Part shown: one piece after another, positions 1 to 5,298 of the stretch
Layout: every line of letters begins with the position of its first letter
Numbering within the stretch: position 1 is the first letter of the stretch
Source of the DNA: Verrucomicrobiales bacterium
GTDB lineage: Bacteria > Verrucomicrobiota > Verrucomicrobiia > Verrucomicrobiales > DEV007
Assembly: GCA_003232855.1 (NCBI GenBank)
Contig: QIKC01000363.1
Span: 1-5,298 of the forward strand
Reading direction: 5' to 3'
DNA: 5,298 nt
Position numbers and translations under genes: made by a program
Notes under the pieces: generated by a model
Databases searched by the model: none
What the model was told of the DNA's origin: nothing
The model's input: only the letters and a program-made list of their open reading frames with translations

Positions 1-1738
1 CCTCCCCGCCGCGCTCTGGCTCGCCGCCCTCTCGCCCGCGGTCGCCGACCTCACCCTCGCCTCCGGCAGCGCCGGCGACACGCGCTGGGAAATAACCTCC
101 CCTTTCTCCCTCCTTCCCAGAACCGGCTTCGCCCCGGTGACGGTCTCCGCCACCAACACCCGCGACGAACCCATCCGCGTAAATTACCGAATCACCTCGG
201 AGTCTTACACCAGGGGCAACACCGCCTCCCGCCCACTCGCCGTCGGCAGCTTAGAGATCCCTCCGCGCCAGACGACCACCACCACCTTTTGGATCTGGCA
301 AAACACAGAAACCGATAGCGAATACGGATGGGCAAATTCGGTCTCCTTCACCTTGAACACCCCAGAGGGGAACTCCAAAAACTCGCTCGAGCAGTCGAAA
401 TCTCCCCGACTGCTCCTCGGCGTCTCCACGAGCATCTCCAAATCGCACTTGGGTTCTTCCACGCCTGCCAACTCGGATGGGGGCATCGTGCGCTTCGACC
501 ACAGCGCGCTCCCCGCAGACTGGCGCAGCTTTTCCGCGCTCCGCTCCCTGTGGTTCACCCCGGCGGACTGGGACGCCCTCTCCCCCGGCGTCCGGGACGC
601 CATGCGCACTTGGATCGGCCTCGGCGGCTCCGCCCACGTCGTCGGGGACGACCTCGCCGACGCCAGGCGTGCCGCCGGGGAAATCTTACCGCAAAACACC
701 ACCATCGGCTTCCTCGCCCCGGCCAGCCCGGTCAGCGCCATCCACTCCTCCGCCCTCAACGGGGAACTCTCCTCCCACTCTAACAAATCCCTCATCGAAA
801 AAGGCGCACCGTCCCCCGAATTTTCGCTACGCGCCAGTGGCCGAAAGTCCGCAATCACCCCTTCCTCCCCTTACCCCCTCCGCGACGCCTTCGGACGGCG
901 CGACGTCCCAACTTTGATCATCTCCTTTCTACTCATCGCCTTCGCCATCCTCGTCGGCCCGGTCAGCCTGCGCCTCTGGGCCGGCCCCGGACGGCGCCAC
1001 CGCCTGTTCTTGACCACCCCCCTATTCTCGCTCGCCACCTCCGGGCTTATGCTGCTGATAATGTTTTTCCAAGACGGGCTGGGCATCGACGGGCGCCGCT
1101 TCACCATTATCGACCTGCCGCCTCCGAACAGCCCCAGCCCCACCGCCCTGATCTACCAAGAACAGTTCTCCCGCGCCGGAATGACCGGCGGCGGCGGCTT
1201 CCAAGTCGAAGATGGCCTACTCCCCATGGTCGGTGCCTCCGTCGATACCCATAAACTCGGCGTCAGCGACGGCGAAACCACCGGCCCCTGGTTCGCCAGC
1301 CGCCGCGACGCCTCCATCGTCCTCGCCGGAGCCGCACCCATCCGCTGGCACGTCACCCATGCCGGAACCTCCAACGACACCTCCGGCGACACCCTCCGCC
1401 TCCGAATCGAGGCACCCATACCCTCCTTCCAAAAAGCGCTCTTCGTCGATGCCGATGGCCGCACCTGGGAATGGGATCGCTCCCCGCGCGCTGCCGATGG
1501 CACCCTCGGCTTCGCGCCACACGGAAAGTCCGTCAAGGACGCGCTCAAGCCGCTCCTCGCGCGCTGCTCCATCGACCTTCGCCAGAGCATCCTGCGACGC
1601 GCCACCAACGCCAACCAGCACGGCCGCTTCTGGGCGTTGGTCGAAGACGGCACCCCCGGCGCCCGCCCCACCGACACCGGCATCGACTGGCTCGAATCCC
1701 GCCTCATCATCACCTCAAAAGTCGCACCCCCGAGCTAG
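1..1738 (+). CDS. Membrane-anchored envelope protein of unknown function, 5'-truncated by the window edge
   Basis: The gene is open from the first complete codon (position 2) to the TAG at 1736-1738, giving about 578 visible codons. A GTG at 137 could be taken as a start, but the frame upstream encodes a signal-peptide core (LPAALWLAALSPAVA, likely cut after AVA near position 46), so the true start lies just left of the window. After the signal comes a beta-rich region (about 47-400). Next is a segment at about 500-655 with 'LWFTPADWDALSP' and 'WIGLGGSAHVVGDD', resembling the 'dW..l.p....l..Wv..GG' pattern of GATase-like domains in bacterial envelope proteins. Two transmembrane helices follow (about 908-976 and 1004-1069), joined by a short Arg-rich loop containing 'GPGRRHRL', then a C-terminal domain of about 220 residues. 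The expected topology is periplasm, two membrane crossings, periplasm. It has no enzyme signature that I recognise. It lies 51 bases upstream of an ABC-2 ATPase/permease pair, so it may be an accessory subunit, loosely comparable to GldG beside GldA/GldF. That comparison is inference. I am confident it is a real gene and unsure of its role. Confidence 0.85.
   Translation, partial: LPAALWLAALSPAVADLTLASGSAGDTRWEITSPFSLLPRTGFAPVTVSATNTRDEPIRVNYRITSESYTRGNTASRPLAVGSLEIPPRQTTTTTFWIWQNTETDSEYGWANSVSFTLNTPEGNSKNSLEQSKSPRLLLGVSTSISKSHLGSSTPANSDGGIVRFDHSALPADWRSFSALRSLWFTPADWDALSPGVRDAMRTWIGLGGSAHVVGDDLADARRAAGEILPQNTTIGFLAPASPVSAIHSSALNGELSSHSNKSLIEKGAPSPEFSLRASGRKSAITPSSPYPLRDAFGRRDVPTLIISFLLIAFAILVGPVSLRLWAGPGRRHRLFLTTPLFSLATSGLMLLIMFFQDGLGIDGRRFTIIDLPPPNSPSPTALIYQEQFSRAGMTGGGGFQVEDGLLPMVGASVDTHKLGVSDGETTGPWFASRRDASIVLAGAAPIRWHVTHAGTSNDTSGDTLRLRIEAPIPSFQKALFVDADGRTWEWDRSPRAADGTLGFAPHGKSVKDALKPLLARCSIDLRQSILRRATNANQHGRFWALVEDGTPGARPTDTGIDWLESRLIITSKVAPPS
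2..46 (+). other. Signal peptide hydrophobic core and cleavage region of the first gene
   Basis: In the frame of the downstream gene, codons 2-46 read LPAALWLAALSPAVA followed by Asp. This is a hydrophobic stretch ending in an A-x-A motif, the classic type I signal peptidase pattern. The positively charged N-region and the start codon must lie a few codons left of the window. It predicts export of the following domain to the periplasm. Confidence 0.7.
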
Positions 1739-1789
1739 ATCGGCCGCCAATTTATTATTTATTATCCTCATCAAATTGTTAGCCAAACC
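1739..1789 (+). promoter_or_regulatory. AT-rich intergenic gap, possible weak promoter or leader
   Basis: This 51-base gap is the only real intergenic space and is strikingly AT-rich against the GC-rich genes around it. It contains two TATTAT hexamers (1753-1758 and 1760-1765), each one mismatch from the bacterial -10 consensus TATAAT. No TTGACA-like -35 lies 16-18 bases upstream of either. There is no Shine-Dalgarno sequence before the ATG at 1790; the leader ends in CCAAACC. A promoter for the ABC/DUF58 genes could sit here, but simple read-through from the upstream gene is equally possible. No hairpin plus T-run terminator is evident; the only palindrome is CGGCCG at 1741-1746. Confidence 0.3.
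1751..1764 (+). repeat. Perfect tandem 7-bp repeat (TTTATTA x2)
   Basis: TTTATTA at 1751-1757 is repeated exactly at 1758-1764. It lies in the gap between the membrane protein gene and the ABC ATPase gene. Two copies of a short AT-rich unit may be chance, a small regulator site, or simply the melted region of a promoter. Confidence 0.6.
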
Positions 1790-2785
1790 ATGACCACATC
1801 GACACCAGCCATCGAGGTCTCAAACCTCACCCGCGCCTTCGGCAAAGTGCGCGCCGTCGACGGCCTCAGCTTCCAGGCCGCAGCCGGTGAGGTGGTCGGC
1901 TTCATCGGTGCCAACGGCGCCGGGAAGACCACCACCATGCGCATCCTGGCCACTCTGGATTCGCCCGACTCCGGCACCGCCAAAATCGGCGGGCACGACG
2001 TCGCCGACCGACCGGAGCAGGTCCGCGAGATCCTCGGTTGGGTGCCCGACGCCTTCACCGCCTACGAAAACCTCACCGTCGCCGAATACGTCGACTTCTT
2101 CGCCCGCGCCCACGGCTACAGCGGCGGCGAACGCCGCAACCGGATCGAAGACGTGCTCGGCTTCACCGGCCTCGACAAGCTCGCCGACCGCCTCGCCAAC
2201 AAGATGTCCAAGGGCCAAACCCAGCGCCTCTGCCTGTGCCGCGCCCTGCTCCACGACCCGCAGGTTCTCATCCTGGACGAGCCCGCCGCCGGGCTCGACC
2301 CCCAGGCGCGCGTCGAACTCAAACAGCTCATCCGCATCCTCGCCGACGACGGCCGCACCCTACTCATCAGCTCGCACATCCTCTCCGAACTCGGCGAAAT
2401 GTGCGACCGACTGATCTTCATCGACGCCGGAAAACTCCTCCACGACGGCAGCGCAGAAGACCTGCTGCGCGGCGCCGCCTCCGACCGCACCCTCGTCGAT
2501 ATCCGCGTCGTCCCCGGCTCCGGCGACCCGACCACCACCTTGGAACTGCAACCCGGCGTCGAGATCGTCGAAGCCCTGCGCTCCGGCACCCGCGTCTCGC
2601 TCGATGACGACAGCCCGGAGGCGCTCGCCCGCCTGCTCAAACAACTCGTCGGTTCCGGCCTCCACGTCACCGGCTTCCACACCATCGAGCGCAACCTCGA
2701 TGAGACCTTTATCAAGATGCTCGGCAAGGCGAACGGCTCGGTCGAAACCTCCCCAGTCAGCACCTCTATCCCACCCGCCCGATGA
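1790..2785 (+). CDS. ABC-2 type transporter ATP-binding protein
   Basis: This 331-residue protein should hydrolyse ATP on the cytoplasmic face to drive the permease encoded next. All core motifs are visible: Walker A GANGAGKTT (residues 40-48), signature MSKGQ (139-143), Walker B VLILDEP (159-165, catalytic Glu164), D-loop AGLDP (167-171) and switch His196 in SSHILSEL. The Q-loop position carries Asp87 (GWVPD) where Gln is usual. The 'PD..t.YENLTV.EY..FFARA.G' context is typical, from memory, of ABC-2 ATPases in Planctomycetota and Verrucomicrobiota. Residues 230-311 form a C-terminal extension resembling the DUF4162 domain of ABC-2 ATPases, with 'NLDETFIKML' near its end. The ATG at 1790 is chosen because the conserved N-terminal strand (IEVSNLTRAFG) begins at residue 8. 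There is no Shine-Dalgarno sequence. The stop overlaps the permease start, so the two are probably translated in equal amounts. The substrate cannot be read from the sequence. Confidence 0.95.
   Translation: MTTSTPAIEVSNLTRAFGKVRAVDGLSFQAAAGEVVGFIGANGAGKTTTMRILATLDSPDSGTAKIGGHDVADRPEQVREILGWVPDAFTAYENLTVAEYVDFFARAHGYSGGERRNRIEDVLGFTGLDKLADRLANKMSKGQTQRLCLCRALLHDPQVLILDEPAAGLDPQARVELKQLIRILADDGRTLLISSHILSELGEMCDRLIFIDAGKLLHDGSAEDLLRGAASDRTLVDIRVVPGSGDPTTTLELQPGVEIVEALRSGTRVSLDDDSPEALARLLKQLVGSGLHVTGFHTIERNLDETFIKMLGKANGSVETSPVSTSIPPAR
2782..2785 (+). promoter_or_regulatory. ATGA stop-start overlap (translational coupling)
   Basis: The ATG of the permease (2782-2784) overlaps the TGA of the ATPase (2783-2785). 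The preceding bases (CCCACCCGCCCG) contain no Shine-Dalgarno sequence, so permease translation probably depends on ribosomes terminating on the ATPase gene. This overlap is the reason for choosing 2782 over the internal Met codons at 2821 and 2842. Confidence 0.8.
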
Positions 2786-4290
2786 GCACCGCCAGCACCC
2801 CATCCCACCTGCCAGTCGAGATGTCGGATCGCCTCGGTCCCATGCTCGTCAAAGAATTGCGCCAGGGACTACGTACCAAAATTTTCCTCACCGCCTTCAT
2901 CGGCTTCCAGGCCATTTTGTTGTTGATGGTGGTCGCCAGTTTCGTCTCGCAGGGCGGCAGCGCCTCTGGGGATTTCCTCAACAACGCGATCTGGATCATG
3001 CTCGTCCTCATGCTCATCGTCGTCACCCCCATCCGTGGGCAGATGGCGCTGGAAAAGGAGATCCGCTCCGGCACCCTCGAACTCCTGCAGATCACCCGCC
3101 TGGACGCCTGGACTATCGTCCGCGGCAAATGGGTCGCCCTCATGGGCGAGGCCATGCTCTACCTCACCGTCTCCCTCCCCTACTTCACCCTGCGCTACTT
3201 CCTCGGCGGCGTCCACATCCTCACCGACCTCGGCCTGCTCGCGTTGCTCGCCCTCTTCAGCTGTTCGCTCACCGCCATGGTCATCGGCCTATCCGGGTTC
3301 CGCTCCGTACTACTGCGCATCGCCGTCGCCTTGGGCATCGCCACGCTCGTCCCGTTTACCATTTCCTTCATCGCCATGCTGCGCAGCCCCTATGGCTTCT
3401 TTCGCACGCTATCGACCACCACCTTCGCCGACTGGTGGCCCATCCTGCTCGGGCTGGTCATCGCCCTGATCGTCGCCGGCTGGTCGCTGCTGCGGCTCGG
3501 CGCGCGCACCATCGCCACCCAAGCGGAAAACCACTCCACCGGCGTCCGCTTGCTCACCCTCGTCGCCATGGCGGCCATCGTCTTGCTCGACCGCTTCGCG
3601 ATCTCGCCGACGTCCGCCTTCGGAGATGACTTCGAGGCAATTTTCATCCTGTTCGCCATGATGATTTACATCCCCGGCATCTTTAGCGCCATCACCGACA
3701 ACGCCCTGCACTCGAGCCTCATCTACATCCCCTTCATCCGCCGGCGCCTCACCCCGCTCGGCCGTCGCCTCCTCTACCCCGGATGGAGTTCGGGCATCTT
3801 CTACGTCGCCCTCATCACCTCGATGCTCCTCGGTCTGCGCATGTTTTTCGAACACACCGAAGAAGGGATCACCCTCACCCTGATCATCCTCAATTTCCTA
3901 CTCCTGCCCGCCGCAGTCTCCCGCCTGCTCATGAGTAAACGCCAAATCCGCCTGCTCAACCTCTCCTCATACATCATCACAATGGTCGGCATCTCCATCG
4001 CCTCGATCGTCCTCTTCATCACCGAAGCCGCGCTCACCCGCGGCGATCCCACCCTCTCCGCGCTGTTCCCCCTATCCGCCCTGATCGGCTGGGACATGCT
4101 CGACGACGAAATGACGCTGGGGCTACAGTTCCTCTGTCTGCTCGTCTCGGCAGCCGTGCTCATCCCGATAGCCATTCAGAGCTTCCTCTTCATCGCCCAC
4201 CGGGAACGCGCCGCGCGCAAACTTTTTAACAATGAGAAAGTCGCGCCCGAAAGCGATCCCAAACCCCACCCAAAAGATACCGGCAGCTAA
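2782..4290 (+). CDS. ABC-2 type transporter permease, about 12 transmembrane helices
   Basis: This 502-residue integral membrane protein is the likely channel partner of the preceding ATPase. By eye I count about 12 hydrophobic segments: residues 35-55, 66-84, 117-140, 147-170, 177-200, 218-237, 257-275, 286-304, 337-354, 363-383, 397-416 and 447-471. The N-terminal cytoplasmic part contains 'GPMLVKELRQGLRTK' just before helix 1. After helix 2 comes 'LEKEIRSGTLELLQITRLD', the E-x-x-SGT-x-E-L-L pattern of ABC-2 permeases that lies near the ATPase-contacting coupling helix, followed by 'IVRGKW'. A hydrophilic tail of about 30 residues ends the protein. Canonical ABC-2 permeases have six helices, so this one could represent two halves in one chain. 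I see no clear internal sequence duplication. It is followed after three bases by the DUF58 gene, which suggests a shared process. Export of an envelope component is the general expectation for the family; the cargo is unknown. Confidence 0.9.
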   Translation: MSTASTPSHLPVEMSDRLGPMLVKELRQGLRTKIFLTAFIGFQAILLLMVVASFVSQGGSASGDFLNNAIWIMLVLMLIVVTPIRGQMALEKEIRSGTLELLQITRLDAWTIVRGKWVALMGEAMLYLTVSLPYFTLRYFLGGVHILTDLGLLALLALFSCSLTAMVIGLSGFRSVLLRIAVALGIATLVPFTISFIAMLRSPYGFFRTLSTTTFADWWPILLGLVIALIVAGWSLLRLGARTIATQAENHSTGVRLLTLVAMAAIVLLDRFAISPTSAFGDDFEAIFILFAMMIYIPGIFSAITDNALHSSLIYIPFIRRRLTPLGRRLLYPGWSSGIFYVALITSMLLGLRMFFEHTEEGITLTLIILNFLLLPAAVSRLLMSKRQIRLLNLSSYIITMVGISIASIVLFITEAALTRGDPTLSALFPLSALIGWDMLDDEMTLGLQFLCLLVSAAVLIPIAIQSFLFIAHRERAARKLFNNEKVAPESDPKPHPKDTGS

Positions 4291-4293
4291 ACC

Positions 4294-5199
4294 GTGACTC
4301 GCGTTCTCCCCAGCGCCCCGAGTTCGGCGGATACCCACGACCGCTGCCGCGCCGCCGCCCGCGCCGCCGCCGCCGTCCTCAGCGATCCCTGGATCGCCCG
4401 CCAACTCGACCGCGGCACCGGCGGGCTGCTGCGCAGCGACAGCGGCGACTCCACCGAGTTCCACGACCAACGCCCCTACGTCCCCGGCGACGACCCGCGC
4501 CGCATCAACTGGGCCGCCTACGCACGCAGCGGCCAGCTTACCCTCAAACTTTTTCGCCAAGAGGGGCGCCCCCTCATCGACTGCCTCATCGACACCAGTC
4601 CCTCGATGTGGCACCCGGCAGACAAGGCCGAACGCTGCCTCGAACTCCTCTACTTCATCATCGAATCCGCCACCGCCCAAGGCGCCGGCCTGCACGTCTG
4701 GGCACTCTGCGGATCGCAGGCCGTCCCCCTCCCCGTACCGCTCCTCAACACCGGTGCACGCTGGGTTGAACAACTTCCCACCAGCCCTGCCGCCGGCCTC
4801 GATCCCCTCTCCACACGCGGCGTGCCCCTCCGCTCCGGCTCGCGACGCATCCTACTCAGCGACCTCCTTTTCCCTATCGAGCCCGAAGACCTCATCCGCC
4901 CGCTCGCCGCCCGCGACGGCGGCGTCAGCATCCTCGCCCCCTGGCACCCAACCGAAGAAAATCCCGCCTGGCGCGGCGTCTGTCACCTCGACGACTCGGA
5001 GTCGCAGGCCGCCCTCGAAGCCGAATTCGACCCGCGCGCCACCGCCACCTACCGCACCGCCTACCACCGGCATTTCGAAAACTGGAACGCCGCCGCCACC
5101 CGCCACGCCGCCGACCTCTCCCGCATCCCCTGCGGCGGCAACCTCGCCTCCGCTCTCGCCCCCACCCGCCCGCAACCGTCTCCCGGAGCCAGCCGCTAA
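4294..5199 (+). CDS. DUF58 / von Willebrand A-like protein
   Basis: This 301-residue soluble protein has the DUF58 hallmark at residues 55-90: 'EFHDQRPYVPGDDPRRINW', then 'ARSGQLTLKLFRQE'. A vWA-like fold follows, with an intact MIDAS-type DxSxS motif (Asp100, Ser102, Ser104) in 'LIDTSPSMW' and a further Asp190 in 'RILLSDLLFP', so metal-dependent partner binding is plausible. There is no signal peptide or membrane helix; it belongs to the short cytoplasmic form rather than the version with N-terminal helices. The N-terminus is Ala/Arg-rich (residues 19-29, encoded partly by a GCC run) and the last 15 or so residues are Pro/Ser-rich. The GTG start at 4294 lies three bases after the permease stop; no other standard ATG start exists before Met105, which is inside the MIDAS motif. 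There is no Shine-Dalgarno sequence. DUF58 proteins usually pair with MoxR AAA+ ATPases and Bat proteins. Here the neighbours are an ABC-2 exporter upstream and a BatA-like gene downstream. The exact function is unknown. Confidence 0.92.
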   Translation: MTRVLPSAPSSADTHDRCRAAARAAAAVLSDPWIARQLDRGTGGLLRSDSGDSTEFHDQRPYVPGDDPRRINWAAYARSGQLTLKLFRQEGRPLIDCLIDTSPSMWHPADKAERCLELLYFIIESATAQGAGLHVWALCGSQAVPLPVPLLNTGARWVEQLPTSPAAGLDPLSTRGVPLRSGSRRILLSDLLFPIEPEDLIRPLAARDGGVSILAPWHPTEENPAWRGVCHLDDSESQAALEAEFDPRATATYRTAYHRHFENWNAAATRHAADLSRIPCGGNLASALAPTRPQPSPGASR

Positions 5200-5204
5200 C
5201 CCGC

Positions 5205-5298
5205 ATGCAATTCGCCAATCCATGGGGCCTGCTCGCACTGTTCGGCATCCCCGCCGTGCTCATCATCCACGCCCTGCGACGCACCCCGCAACCCTTCG
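5205..5298 (+). CDS. BatA-like membrane protein, N-terminus only (cut by window end)
   Basis: The ATG at 5205 opens a frame that runs off the right edge, with 31 full codons visible. The peptide begins MQFANPWGLLALFGIPAVL and continues through IIHALRRTPQPF. This is a single hydrophobic helix with 'F..P..L..L..IP..L..H.LRR', the pattern of the BatA N-terminal domain (PF07584), whose first helix is followed by a basic stretch. It starts five bases after the DUF58 stop, the usual neighbour of BatA-type genes, and this context strengthens the call. Whether the full protein carries a vWA domain, a GATase-like domain or more helices cannot be seen. There is no Shine-Dalgarno sequence at the usual distance; a GGAG at 5184-5187 is too far upstream. 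Confidence 0.75.
   Translation, partial: MQFANPWGLLALFGIPAVLIIHALRRTPQPF

Larger units (their letters stand above)
1790..5298 (+). other. Probable operon: ABC ATPase - ABC permease - DUF58 - BatA-like
   Basis: Four genes on one strand are joined by a 4-base overlap, a 3-base gap and a 5-base gap. Such spacing nearly always means co-transcription, and often translational coupling. The membrane-protein gene 51 bases upstream may belong to the same transcript. No internal terminator is visible between the genes, and the operon continues past the right edge. Confidence 0.85.

Noticed and set aside
205..858. 217-codon minus-strand open frame
   Set aside because: It lies wholly within the signal-peptide membrane protein gene. 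The translation has no recognisable domain and is rich in Arg/Ser/Glu, as expected from reading C-ending codons backwards.
1741..1746. CGGCCG palindrome followed by a T-rich stretch, as a possible terminator
   Set aside because: The six-base palindrome has no loop and cannot form a stable hairpin, and the following bases are not a continuous T-run.
2116..2808. 230-codon minus-strand open frame
   Set aside because: It is the antisense of the ABC ATPase, whose motifs are all in the plus frame. It has no domain of its own and no promoter or start context.
2604..3629. 341-codon plus-strand open frame overlapping the ATPase and permease genes
   Set aside because: It is an out-of-frame Arg/His/Pro-rich translation of high-GC DNA with no motifs. 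The permease frame explains the region with membrane helices and family motifs.
4123..4773. 216-codon minus-strand open frame spanning the permease/DUF58 junction
   Set aside because: It is Gly/Ala/Val-rich low-complexity sequence antisense to two well-supported genes.
5182..5187. CCGGAG as a ribosome binding site for the BatA-like gene
   Set aside because: It ends about 17 bases before the ATG at 5205, outside the normal 5-10 base spacing, and it lies inside the DUF58 coding sequence.

Overview
This is a GC-rich window with one continuous row of plus-strand genes. It reads as part of an operon from a Gram-negative bacterium of the Planctomycetota/Verrucomicrobiota type, most likely Verrucomicrobiota (Opitutae-like). 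That placement is my inference from the protein families, the gene order, the C-ending codons and the lack of Shine-Dalgarno sequences. No rRNA or marker gene is present to confirm it.

Layout: (1) 1-1738, the 3' part of a membrane-anchored envelope protein. It has a signal peptide, a periplasmic GATase-like region, two transmembrane helices and a C-terminal domain, and its start lies left of the window. (2) 1739-1789, a short AT-rich gap, the only non-coding stretch longer than a few bases. (3) 1790-2785, an ABC-2 type ATP-binding protein. (4) 2782-4290, a 12-helix ABC-2 type permease whose start overlaps the previous stop as ATGA. (5) 4294-5199, a DUF58 / von Willebrand A-like protein starting 3 bases after the permease stop. 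(6) 5205-5298, the N-terminus of a BatA-like membrane protein starting 5 bases after the DUF58 stop and cut by the right edge. No gene-free stretch exceeds 51 bases. I see no RNA genes, mobile elements, CRISPR arrays or attachment sites.

How the genes may work together: genes 3 and 4 should form an ABC-2 family complex in the inner membrane. Genes 5 and 6 look like the DUF58 and BatA parts of a Bat ('aerotolerance') type module, which in many bacteria sits beside a MoxR AAA+ ATPase. No MoxR gene is visible here; the ABC pair occupies the place next to DUF58. The tight spacing suggests that the exporter and the vWA/Bat proteins are made together and serve one envelope process. The substrate and role are unknown. 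The most interesting points are this ABC-Bat coupling, the uncharacterised partner upstream, the Asp in place of the Q-loop Gln in the ATPase, and the absence of Shine-Dalgarno sequences at all four visible starts.
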